64,000 bases of DNA from Isoperla grammatica (Eukaryota; Arthropoda; Insecta; Plecoptera; Perlodidae), in contig OX246746.1 in the NCBI GenBank assembly GCA_945910005.1, positions 19,418,932 through 19,482,931 on the forward strand, given 5' to 3'. Below, one piece after another: positions 1-19,962 of this stretch (position 1 is its first letter; each line of letters opens with the position of its first letter). The notes below the pieces were generated by a model, which did not search any database, was not told the DNA's origin, and saw only the letters and a list, made by a program, of their open reading frames with translations. The translations under genes were made by a program, and so were the position numbers.

Positions 1-1212
1 GTCTCGGTAACGTCAAACCGTACACTTTTGGAACAGTAATTTAGTTCAATTTGACATCTTTTTAGTTACTACAGTAATATGTAACTTTTAGTTTCAAGCA
101 AATAAGTGATAACTTTTTGGCTTCAACATTGCTATCTTTAAAATACTTTAATCTACAAGTATACTGTATTGAATAATGTATTAAAAGATCAAAAGATAGG
201 CCTAACTAACTTATGCTTCAACAAACATGTATTCATTTGTTTCAAGCAGAACACATGCAATTACATATCAATTCTTAAAAGTATCCAAAAGTAATTAGTT
301 ATATTAATCTTATTATGTATTATTATTATTATTATTATAATACAAGTAAAGTAATTTTATTACTTTCATGCTGGAATAATGAGTAATTCATTACTGCACA
401 TTCTTACTGCGACATTCCAATCAACTGATCGACTATCATGTATCAACAATCATAAACAGCAATTTACTGTCGTCTTTTTTGCAGCCCCGTTTAATTCAGA
501 TAGTAAGAGCATCGATAGTTAGGCCTATGTAAAAAAACATTTAAAAAAAACAACATAGGCTAGTTGTTAACATTGATGTAATTCACCACCTAACTATGAT
601 GAATGCCCTGTTTTTCGCTGCCACAATCATAGGCCTACCTGCCAACTTATCAAAACTGAAAATAGGGAGATTAAAAAAAAAAAAAAAAAGCTTACATGGT
701 ATTTGGAAAACATGCAAATTCCACCTACTTGAGAGGCTATTCATCAAAGAGAAAATGAGACAAATAGTTATAAACAGTGAAAAATACTAAATAGTAAATA
801 GCATTAACAGTGCATGTACCAGGGAAATCACGTGTTTGGACTGTCAGCCAATGGGACATCAAGAAATTGGCAGTCAAGTTTCTCAAAAATTCCAACTTTC
901 AGGTCCGAAAATACGAAAATTGCCGTATTTACAGTAAAATACATGAACATTGTGGTAATCGTAAAATCGTGTGCCCCCACGGAAAATCTGGAAATAAGGT
1001 AAAAAGCGGGAAATGTGGCAGGTATGCCTATATTCAATTACTGAAAATTTCAGCAACATTTTATGAATGAACATCTTTTCTAAAATACAAAATATTTTTT
1101 ATTCTGAATGTTTTCCCAAATTTGGTAGAATGAAAAATACAAGTGATGAGTAGCCTATTCCATATTATACTAAGTATTGAACAGGGTTGTAATCAGAACA
1201 CCTTCTACTTAA
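1..1212. other. AT-rich stretch without a recognisable gene
   Basis: No exon with domain similarity or a convincing splice pattern was seen. It contains an ATT microsatellite near 320-340 and an A-run near 673-688. The short open frames here look like chance. It lies downstream of the MPHOSPH6 stop. Confidence 0.5.
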
Positions 1213-1761
1213 GAGCAAAGGGTACCTCTACGTTAAAAACCGCAGAACATGTTCATTTTTTAATTATATCTCAATAATGCTATACTAGTCCCAACGAAAG
1301 TATTCGCATACCAATCTCAGGTCATTGTCTACTGCCCCTTTCAACCGCGCCAATTGAAAGAAAATCAACAGATAACTGGCGTTCTTTCACACAGTCGTAA
1401 ATGCACGATTCGGCTTAGTCGAGTGCACAGGCGGTTTGGCCACACCCACCGTTACAGGTAACCAACGAAAGGTCTTAAAATATCCCCAATAGACATGTTT
1501 AGATTAAATGGTAGGAATTAGCAAAGTAGAAAATTAAGGTGTTACCTTGGACTCGGCTATGTCGTAAGCATCAGAATACTTTTGTTGGGGCAACTATACA
1601 AGAAATCGAAAATGTGAGTCAACACACAGTGCGCTACTGTGTTTTGGTAAGCCCTAAACACTGAATGAAATATTATATAACCATTAGCGAAGTTATTTTG
1701 ATTATTAAATCGATAATTAGTAATAACATTAATTAGAAATAAAAACCATACTGATTAAAAT

Positions 1762-2114
1762 TAAGGTTGCCCATCGACATCGATTAATCGATTAATAATC
1801 GATGTCGATGCAAATTTCCGACATCGATTTTTTTTTCAAAAATCGAATCGTTTTTTACACAAAATAATAATAATAAAAACTAAATCTGTACTCCGCTCGT
1901 CGACAATGTAACAACACAACATCAACTTACCAGAAGGTTTTGCGGTTTTGATAGTTTTTCTTTTTAGTTTTTACATTGTTAAGGAACTTTTTTTTTCCGA
2001 TGTCGATTATTTCACGTTTGATGTCGATGTCGAAAAATGTCCGACATCGCGATGTGACATCGATGTTTTGATTTCGATGTCGATGTTGTAATTTAACATC
2101 GATGGGCAACCTTA
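1762..2114. mobile_element. hAT MITE, 353 bp, TSD ATTAAAAT
   Basis: The terminal inverted repeat is TAAGGTTGCCCATCGA, with its exact complement at the right end. An 8-bp duplication ATTAAAAT flanks it at 1754-1761 and 2115-2122. Both subterminal regions are filled with ATCGAT/GATGTCGATG words. No coding capacity. The 8-bp duplication is the hAT hallmark. Confidence 0.9.
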
Positions 2115-2249
2115 ATTAAAATGTAAAACACAATTTAGAGCATTTAGTATGGTTTACCAAACCACAGTGCACTCTGCTTCAGATTTTCGATTACGAAGTC
2201 CATTATGAGATATATAGGTAATTTAAAAATGAAAATGTTGTGCAGTTTT

Positions 2250-2325
2250 TGACGTAAATAAAATAAATAAATAAATAAATAAATAAATTCACATTTTGAG
2301 TCTACCCACTCAGTAACAAAACTGA
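2250..2325. repeat. (AAAT)n tract with a flank shared with 28516-28563
   Basis: An AAATAAAT microsatellite is followed by TTCACATTTTGAGTCTACCC and CACTCAGTAACAA. Almost the same sequence, again preceded by AAATAAAT, occurs at 28516-28563. This looks like the tail junction of an interspersed retroelement. Confidence 0.5.
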
Positions 2326-2880
2326 TTTGCAGTGGGGGACTTTAATTTAAAGCGACTAAACCAACCTTGTAGGCTCCGAACACCATCGACGAGTGAGCGG
2401 TAACCAATCAAAGATCGATATTTCAAATACGAAACAATTGAATCAGAGATCGTAGAGGTACCCTTTGCTCTTAAGCTATCGAGTACTATTAGTCTTTTAA
2501 GTTTTAATATAATTTGGTCTCACACACAAGCACTCTACATACGTGGGCATTTATTCTTAACATTTAACAATATTGCACTAATTACATGCATAATACATAT
2601 TATAAGTAGGCCTACTTACTATTATGTACCTACTTAAGAGCTGTAAACGAAAATGAAAAATAAAAGTTCAAACAAATTTGAGTTGTTGGAATGGAACACT
2701 TCTCTCAATATTTTAGAACATATTTTGTCTTTTTAATTAAGTAGTAGGTAGTCTAGGGCATCAAACACATTTGAACTTGAATAGATTGATTGTACAATGA
2801 AGTCCCATACAAATTTGAAATTAATGTTAAAGCACTTACATTGTAGTTAAATGTAGCCCACAAATAAAAAAATATATTAT

Positions 2881-13005
<10,125 letters not shown>

Positions 13006-13602
13006 TTCGAGATTTTTGTAGAGCTTTAAAATGTTCTGAGTAACTGACGGAGATGACCTATATCAAAATTCAAAAGTGGGCCTAGGCCTAGCAACTGCAA
13101 CCTGCAAGAGCAAATTGTATGGGTTGGTATTGTTGCGTTGTTGTTGTTGTTGTTGGGTGCCAACATCACGGTGAAGGAATCGAGGAAACCAATCAAACAA
13201 ATCTCGTGCTATCTACTACGGAATATCGACAAGAAATTACTTCTGCTGCAGTATTTGATTCGTAAGTCACACGTTATTACGTCGATCGAGTGAACTTTGG
13301 ATTATTTATTTGCTTTGGACTTTGGTGTGTTTGGGTGTCAGCCGCAGAGAGAAGAGAGTTCAAGTTTATGTTGCCTCGCGCGTTGCGTTCGAAGGCGGTG
13401 TAGGCCTAGCAAATGCTTCCGGATGTTTGGCTTCCGACTTCCGGTTTTGAACTTCAGTTCATTCCCCATGTGGTTTGCCACTTCGGATATTCCGTCCGAG
13501 AAGATTTTCAATAATATTTTGCTGTAGAGCCGTTGCATATCAGCTATGTTTGTATGGTTATTGTAGACTGCGTTGGCTAGGGTCTCGGTGTTGTGATTAA
13601 GG
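13006..13602. promoter_or_regulatory. Candidate divergent promoter region of MPHOSPH6 and a plus-strand transcript
   Basis: It starts directly upstream of the MPHOSPH6 start codon on the minus strand. On the plus strand, TGTGATTAAG|GTAAGCC at 13592-13608 is a strong splice donor and could end a non-coding first exon, perhaps joining the acceptor at about 19933 ahead of the Tudor gene. Open frames exist on both strands (13297-13527 plus, 13338-13613 minus), but neither has a recognisable domain. This is inference from layout; no TATA box is evident. Confidence 0.3.
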
Positions 13603-13747
13603 TAAGCCAACATACTGTTTTACAAACCAATTCTTTCTAGAACTGTTTAAAAAATGTATTGTGACGCCTAGGCCTAGGCCCTAGGCCTATTCGAGGCATG
13701 CGTGTAGGCCCTGGCCTAGAGGTCTGCACGCATGGTCTAAGGATATC

Positions 13748-14100
13748 CTAGAGCCGCTTACGTTTACCTCACCAGAGCAATCGGTCAGTCCGCAAACCAA
13801 ACCCGATCAGTAGCAGGTTAAGGTGCATTCACAATCTTTACTAGCCTAGGCCTAGGCCTAGTACTATGGTTTAATGATTAAGACTAAGACAAACCTTAGT
13901 CACAGCCAATCAGAGCGCAGTATTCTCCCTCCCAGCCAATGAAAGAAGCCTGTGGCTTAGTCTTAATCATTAAACCATAGTACTAGTAAGGATTGTAAAT
14001 GCACCTTTACTCTGGTGCGTTCGGCAACTAGCCTAGGCCTAGGCCTAGGCCTTATGCCAGAGTAACCCGGTTTTGTGACCTGGAGCCAGCTAGGCCTAGG
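13748..14100. mobile_element. Half copy of the 47316-47810 MITE family, with inserts
   Basis: CCGCTTACGTTTACCTCACC followed by AGAGCAATCGGTCAGTCCGC matches the complement of the right half of the element at 47316-47810. It is interrupted by a 186-bp MITE (13821-14006) and by a TAGGCC insertion (about 14033-14056). Confidence 0.7.
13821..14006. mobile_element. MITE with long inverted repeats, TSD TTA, 186 bp
   Basis: The arms start AGGTGCATTCACAATCTTTA and extend about 60 bp through GTACTATGGTTTAATGATTA. TTA is duplicated at 13818-13820 and 14007-14009, as expected for PIF/Harbinger-type elements. The left arm alone carries an extra CCTAGGCCTAGGCCTAG (13845-13861). Confidence 0.8.
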
Positions 14101-14131
14101 CTACATGGGAAGGGGGGATCATCAGTGGAAG

Positions 14132-15102
14132 TAGGGTTGCCAGACGTCCCGATAAAATCGGGACCGTCCCGATTTTAGGTGTTGTGTCCCGCGTCCCGAT
14201 TCGTTTTGTATCGGGACCATATGCTGTCCCGATTTTAAAAAATGTAGCAACTTCACTATAGGATCAGCGTTTCGGTCTCTCTCGGCTCGCCACTTAGTAA
14301 AAATGTCCGGCCACTCGCGAAGACAATAACATTTTTGTGGTCTCGTCAGTCGTCTGCAATTCACTACCCCTCTTTCACCAGGTGTGAAATTCAGACAAAA
14401 ATGAATTTCTCAATGTCTTGTGCAAGTTTTTACCACTTTGTTAAAATGCGACCAGATGTTCTCAAATCAGCACGTTCAGCTAAAAAATACGATTGAGTGA
14501 AAGTGATAAAAACATTGAAATCAACATCGAAGTTACTTCCTAGCATAATTTTTAGCACTTCAAACAAAACTTTGGGTTTAGCCTAAATTCAAACATTATA
14601 TAATCAAAACTTAAAATATTACGAACCAAATATAGGCCTACCTTTTTGTATACAAATTAACAACTTTTTTGGGAGAATACAAATTGATTAAAAACCATTT
14701 GTTTTTATGTACCAACCTTACCTCATCCATACATATAAGAAAGGCAGGTCTACGATTAGTATGCAGGGTAAAGAATAACAAACTGTTATTGAATTATCAT
14801 TTTGTAAAATCCCTTACTTACTCCCAACTTTCCAAGCCCCAAAAATCAATACTTATAATTCTCGTCAGTGTTCCATTTTTTTTAGGCTTTCTGGTTTTTG
14901 CACTATACACAAACGACAGTATTTCAGTATTGCATTTACTCCGGTATTTTTTCTGAAACGCTCAGAAAACGCTCTCAAAACTCTGATTTCAAAATTTTTC
15001 ACCTGCGGCGCTGTTGTTGGGGGGCACGACCCCCAAACCCCCCAGCTGTACCGCGGACCGCCTAATGTCCCGATTTTTTATAATTGTCATCTGGCAACCC
15101 TA
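14132..15102. mobile_element. hAT element, 971 bp, TSD AGTGGAAG
   Basis: Ends TAGGGTTGCCAG and CTGGCAACCCTA, with AGTGGAAG at 14124-14131 and 15103-15110. The subterminal DNA repeats GTCCCGAT and its complement ATCGGGAC. No transposase frame was recognised. Confidence 0.92.
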
Positions 15103-15112
15103 AGTGGAAGAT

Positions 15113-15475
15113 AAGCTGCTTTCATTTACCTCGCCAGAATAACCCGTCCGATCAGTAATGTCACGTGACTTTACTTCACCGGGTCAGAGTTTTCAACCCG
15201 AGTAAACGAAAGCGTTTCGGAGTAGGGTTGCTTTGCTAATGGATGCCGTGTGCTTGCATAGCTAAACCTAACCTTCAAATTGATTTGAATTTTTTGAAAT
15301 GCCTGACGTACTTACTTTCTGCGCGCAATTCATTAATAGCCTACTCAAAAACACGGTTTTGCGCCCAAATATCCACATGCATCATCCACAGCCACTTTAA
15401 CACCACCATCAAAATCATAACATTTTGTATTTTCCGCCCAAACCTAACTTACCCTGCTCCCGAGGCCTAGCGTTT
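15113..15475. mobile_element. Left-half copy of the 47316-47810 MITE family
   Basis: GCTTTCATTTACCTCGCCAG and the following 350 bases, through CCCTGCTCCCGAGGC, match 47316-47670 with scattered changes. The right end is missing. Confidence 0.75.
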
Positions 15476-15795
15476 CACCAGTGTAAAGTCGCTTTAAAGT
15501 CGCTTTTCAATTCCACATGAACTTTCATATTAGGACTTTAAACCGATGAGTCGCTAGGCTAGGTCTATACTGTATAATACCTCGTTGATACGATTTATCC
15601 TCACCCATTCCCCCAATACCTTCATTTCCTCTCCTAGTAGATTTCGTCCCCGTAGGCTTATATATGACACGATCACCTTTGCCTTCATCGCCACTGCTAG
15701 GTCATTTATACGTACATATGATTACTAGGCCTATATATATATATATATATATATGTTGTGACGTAGATTTTCGTAGACAAAATGAGGTGTAACTC

Positions 15796-15911
15796 GGGGT
15801 TTTCAGGTATTCGTCCACGTTTTGTAAAGAGGCTGTTCTTTCAAGGCTGTTCTTCAAGGTATGTGAAAGAACAGCCTCTTTACAAAACGTGGACGAATGC
15901 CCCAAAACCCC
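15796..15911. repeat. Long hairpin D next to a Penelope 3' end
   Basis: The arms 15796-15842 and 15864-15911 are inverted repeats containing TCCACGTTTTGTAAAGAGGC. It abuts the Penelope-like fragment that follows. Confidence 0.75.
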
Positions 15912-15924
15912 GTGTTACATGTAT

Positions 15925-16640
15925 ATTCGAACATCGTCAAGCTATAAATGAAGACATGGAGGCTTTAGGCTTAGCCCAACATGGTAAAAAAACGTACATA
16001 GCATAGATTTTGAGGCATCTAAAACTTAAGCCATCGCACACAGCCACCCCTTGAGAATGATAAGAGAAGCCATAGAAATAGAAAAACGCCCCCACAGTCT
16101 CAATGTGCAGACAGATGGACAGTGTCTCCCTTCAACGTGGAAACCAGTTTTGGAATTAACAAAACCCAAACCACATGCAACATACAAGATATTCCAAAGT
16201 TGCCTCCTTCACAAGAAGATTCTAAGAGTAAGAGCTCTCCTGCTGAAAATACTATACACGAACTGAAGTCGCTGTCGGCAGGAAAGATATTGGACGTGAA
16301 GTAAAAACAGTTAACTTCACGGATCGACTGAAAAATGTGACTCAACCAGGAGTAGGGGCGCTACATGTTTCCACACAACGCTCATTGCGCAGTGGTACGA
16401 TTCGTCAGACGACTGCGCCGAGTGCATCTTGTTCGTGACGCAGTGTCATCGCAGATTCGCAAGAGGGAGGGTCTCTGATGATGAATAATGATACGTCTCT
16501 GAAACGTCGGGCAGTGTTGGGTGAGTCGAACATTTCTGTTGACTCGCGTGAAAAAAACCCAAAAAACAAACAAATAACAGATATCCGCAAGAATATGAGA
16601 ACTAACATATATATATTTATATATATCTATATAATTGTGT
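15925..16640 (+). mobile_element. Penelope-like element 3' end fragment
   Basis: A decayed frame reads EHRQAINEDMEALGL and then REAIEIEKRPHSLNVQTDGQ...LPSTWKPVLE. This is the usual end of the GIY-YIG region of Penelope-like elements, where REA-x-EI and LN-x-D/G precede a W-PVL block. It ends in a segment (16460-16610) nearly identical to the hairpin at 27.2 kb, including AACCCAAAAAACAAACAAAT. Frameshifts show it is inactive. Confidence 0.7.
16469..16512 (+). ncRNA. Hammerhead-like motif of the Penelope 3' end
   Basis: CTGATGA (16475-16481), GAAAC (16501-16505), GTC (16506-16508) and GGGC are all present, with GTCT/GGGC able to form stem I through wobble pairs. Stem II is poorly paired (GAATA against TCTCT), so this copy is probably degenerate, unlike the 27193 copy. 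Confidence 0.4.
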
Positions 16641-16689
16641 CACACGCAGAAACTTATTGACCCCAAATAATGTTGAAACCACACCTGAG

Positions 16690-17260
16690 CTGCTGGGTGC
16701 AGTTGTGTTAATAACTGTTATTTCCGCCTAAATGACTGTTTTTACAAGCAAAACTCAGGTTTAGCCATGGGATCATGCCTCTCCCCTGTGCTAGCGGAAC
16801 TTTTTATGGCAAACCTCGAATCAAAGGCACTCGCTTCAGCACCGGTACCTCCTGTCGTTTGGTTCAGATATGTTGACGATGTGTTCGCAATCATAAATGT
16901 CGAACAGCAAGATATTAACACTTTCCTCAGTTTCCTGAACAATCAACACAATCGGATTGAATTCACCCACGAGTTGGAACAGGATGGAGCTCTTCCATTC
17001 TTGGATACGTTGGTTTATAAATCCAACAATAAACTCCATACCAAACCAAGGTATACAGGAAACCGACGAACACATCACAATATTTGAATTTTGATTCGAA
17101 CCACCCGTTACATGTCAAAAAAGGTATTGTGGAATGCTTGTGGAGCAGAGCAAAAAAGTCTGCTCATCCACTGAGTCATTGGAGGAGGAAAAAGCGATTT
17201 TGACCAAAAACTTTCTTTCGAATAATTACCCCCCCACTCATGGTGTCAAAAATTCTTAAC
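16690..17260 (+). pseudogene. Penelope-like reverse transcriptase, C-terminal part
   Basis: Motifs seen: QNSGLAMGSCLSPVLAELFM (the GLAMGSPLSP block of Penelope RTs), then WFRYVDDVFAI with the catalytic YVDD, and LPFLDTLV. The frame shifts near 17060 and stops appear after about 17250. Family knowledge: these elements pair this RT with a GIY-YIG nuclease, which follows here at 17458. Confidence 0.85.
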
Positions 17261-17457
17261 AACAATAAACCAAAGGGGGAAAAACAAATGAATGATTATT
17301 TAACAACCATTTCGATGCAGTACTTGCCTGGAGTCTCTGAAAAATTACGTCGTGTTTTAAATAAATTCAGGATTAGAACTGTTTTTAAATCATCTAACAC
17401 ACTCTGTTCTCGCGTGTCACACACTACTATGCCAGTGGATTCGGTTCAAGCCTCTTA

Positions 17458-17830
17458 AGAATGTTGTTTATTCACTGCCGTGCATAGACTGCCCTATGAC
17501 ATACATAGGCAAAACTGGCCGCCCTCTACATATACGGGTTAGTGAACACAAAAAATGCGTGAAAAAGAACAACAGTTTTTCGTTACTGGCTAAACACAGC
17601 AGGACTCGGGGTCACAACATCAACTGGGAGAACGCAGTGGCCATAATGAAGGAGCAGCACGTGTTTAAAAGGAAAAAAAAGGAATCCGCGGCAATACGTT
17701 ACTATGGCAACTATATCAGCCAAGCCAGCTATACTTGGCCCCCAGTATTAGAAGACGAAATGGCCACCAGGAAAGTACGCAACAGGAAGTCTCGTTGCAG
17801 TCAGCAACAACAGGCGGCGCTGCAGTCCCT
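17458..17830 (+). pseudogene. GIY-YIG endonuclease domain of a Penelope-like element
   Basis: YSLPCIDC-x-x-YIGKTGRPLHIRVSEH (from about 17470) shows the YIG motif and the conserved Arg and His, followed by HSRTRGHNINWENAV and KRKKKESAAIRYY. A linker Cys pair precedes the YIG, as in the family. It is in the right order and distance after the RT fragment, so both belong to one element. Confidence 0.82.
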
Positions 17831-18237
17831 AACAGTGTCAACTACCCTTCACCAGGGGCACAAGGATCCTCGACGCAGTTGGCCTCGGTCTGAGGAAGGA
17901 GTAGGAACGGGTTACTGTGAAAATTCACCGGTTTTTAAAGTAAATGACCTTGGTATCGTTTTACAATTGTGTGTGTGGTTTTAACATATATATAATTATA
18001 TATACTGTGTATGTAGGCTGGAAATACATTAATATAGGCCAATGGCAAACATCAGGGAAGTAATACACCTCTGTGGGACCCCCAATGTCACTTATCACCA
18101 ATAATTTCTCCCCCACCCTCGCCCTCTGCATTGTAAGTACGTATCTAAATCAAACGAACCTTTAAAATTATGCATCTGCAGTGACGTCTACATCTACAGT
18201 GATCATTATAGCTGGTCTACGTCATGTGATGGAGCTA

Positions 18238-18402
18238 CCGTAAAACTTCTTTATAACAAACTCTTGGGGGCCAGATTATACTTTGTTATAAAGAACATTT
18301 CTTTATAAAGATGGTACCTTTATATGCATAAGAATCTTTGAAACCTCAAATCACTTTGCTATGTAGATCATTTTGTTATGAAGAAGTTTCACTATAGTCA
18401 GG
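18238..18402. mobile_element. Short MITE with AAACTTCTTTATAAC ends
   Basis: GTAAAACTTCTTTATAACAA on the left and TTTTGTTATGAAGAAGTTTC on the right are an imperfect inverted repeat. Internal TTATAAAG words repeat. The style suggests a pogo/Tc1-type MITE. No clear duplication was found. Confidence 0.45.
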
Positions 18403-18550
18403 TGGACTACACTGCACTGCTAGTCCCAGGGTATAGCTTATCTGCAGATACAGTAACCGTCCTGACTCCTGAATAGAGCCGTGGAGAACTCCATTGGTCA
18501 CGAGTAGGTGCTCCAATGACATATAATTTTACCACTATGCTATGTGAATG

Positions 18551-18621
18551 AACTACTTGGGCTCTGCATCCTTCAAGTCTAATAAGGCATTAGACTTGAA
18601 GGATGCAGAGCCCAAGTAGTT
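18551..18621. repeat. Perfect 32-bp inverted repeat with 7-base loop
   Basis: The arms 18551-18582 and 18590-18621 match without a mismatch (CTTGGGCTCTGCATCCTTCA in the left arm). The loop is TAAGGCA. It sits at the edge of the element at 18622-19330. Confidence 0.9.
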
Positions 18622-19330
18622 AGCACTTTAAAGCGACCTTTAAAGTGAGAGTCACTTTAAAGCTAGGTGTAGCAGCTCCAAAAGCAACTTCAAGTCCCCC
18701 TCACTTTAAGTGATCCCGAGACCCCACTTGAAGTGAGGAGCTGTTTAATTTTCACAATCGATTGTTGTATTTCGATATAAAAATGGAGGGAAACCTAGAA
18801 TTTGAGGTTATGTCATTGGCGCTGAAATCTAGCCTAGCACTGTGAAAGATGTCCAGTTGCAAAGATATGGCAAGTGAGGCGAAAAAACGAAGACGAAACT
18901 ACACAGTTGATGAAATTCACTGCCTAATTGATATTTGGGACATATGCCCAACATGAGCGACGCCTAGGCCTAGCTGCTCTTCTTTGCACACGCAACAGTT
19001 GTCAACGACGAATAATTTCCGTCAAAATCTGTCTCCTGTCATCTTGTCGCCTTCATTTCTCGGCAAGTGCTTGTCTATGGTTTGTCCAGGAACTGAACCA
19101 CTGCGTTACGAAATGTATTAACATTAACAAATCAATCATTTTCTACGAATTGTTATGCAAACTGTCCAATGTAAACAAGATCAGCTGCTGTCAAGTGTCA
19201 AGTCAAGCACAGACCAACTGTTTGGCCACTGCACTCTAGACGTGGAAATAAAGTGACCTCGAGGGCTGTAGTGTAGACGACTGTTCACTTTAACTGCCGC
19301 ACTTTAAGTGATCCTCACTTGAAGTGAGCC
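18622..19330. mobile_element. Harbinger-like remnant with CACTTTAAAG ends
   Basis: CACTTTAA/CACTTGAAGTGA words repeat at both borders (18625-18740 and 19280-19330). Inside is a Myb/SANT-like reading frame (18849-18956). A Myb/SANT gene is the typical partner of Harbinger transposases, so this is probably an internally deleted copy. Exact ends are uncertain. Confidence 0.45.
18849..18956 (+). pseudogene. Myb/SANT-like DNA-binding domain fragment, 35 codons
   Basis: From ATG it reads AKKRRRNYTVDEIHCLIDIW, the first helix of a transposon-type SANT domain (basic stretch, aromatic, acidic, L-I-x-I-W), then stops at TGA. It is truncated compared with a full domain of about 80 residues. Confidence 0.5.
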
Positions 19331-19612
19331 CAAGTGTAGACAAGGCATAAAGCTTCTATTCTTTAAGTTGGGTAGCGATTTCTCTAAATAACTTCAAAAA
19401 AGGTTAGTGCAGTATTGACTAGGTCTACAGTATAAAAAAATGCCAAACATACACTACAAGGTGTCTCAAACTGGCATGGTACAAATCGCTTTGTGCGTGT
19501 CGAAACTGATTTTAAAACCTTGGTTAACATCTCGATTTTGGGCCAAGTTGGTTTGATTTCAATTCAGTTGAGCATTTGAATTGAAAGTAGGTGTCAAGTT
19601 GCCTTAAAAACT

Positions 19613-19718
19613 AATGGTGTTTTCCAATGGCTGCTCTAGACCCCCCTCGTTTAGCAGCTAGAACAATATAATTGACGCATCAGTGCGCACTCAGTTCAGC
19701 CCGTTGGAAAACGCCATA
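19613..19718. mobile_element. Very short MITE, TGGTGTTTTCCAATGG ends
   Basis: Left ATGGTGTTTTCCAATGG and right CCGTTGGAAAACGCCAT are inverted copies about 105 bp apart. It lies just upstream of the Tudor gene coding start. Confidence 0.6.
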
Positions 19719-19962
19719 GGTAAGTAGTTACTTCAAGCATAGAAGCTGGTTTTAATTCAAACCAGTTTTCAACAAGGCGTTTGTAAATGGCATTCATAGT
19801 CTTAGACTCTTAGGTGTGCTGGACTTGCAATTCTCAAAATATGTCCTATGTTAAAAAAACACTCCTAAAAAATTAATTTACAATATCAAATATTTGTACT
19901 CTGTGTTAAACTAACGTATATTTTTCTCACTAGAAGCTGATACTGAGCACGTGTAGGCATAC

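Larger units (their letters stand above)
1213..2470. mobile_element. TTAA-flanked DNA transposon remnant (Kolobok- or piggyBac-type)
   Basis: The ends form an inverted repeat: GAGCAAAGGGTACCTCTACG on the left, and its complement ending GGTACCCTTTGCTC on the right. Both ends are directly flanked by TTAA (1209-1212 and 2471-2474), the target duplication used by Kolobok and piggyBac elements. No transposase is readable. A hAT MITE sits inside at 1762-2114. The interior shares the phrase GGTTTGGTAAGCCCTA, with variants, with segments near 47050 and 61870, so related copies exist. Assignment between superfamilies is inference. Confidence 0.55.

Noticed and set aside
13338..13613. 91-codon minus-strand frame and a 76-codon plus-strand frame in the same place
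   Set aside because: No recognised domain. The region fits a first exon and promoter better. Kept only as a regulatory candidate.
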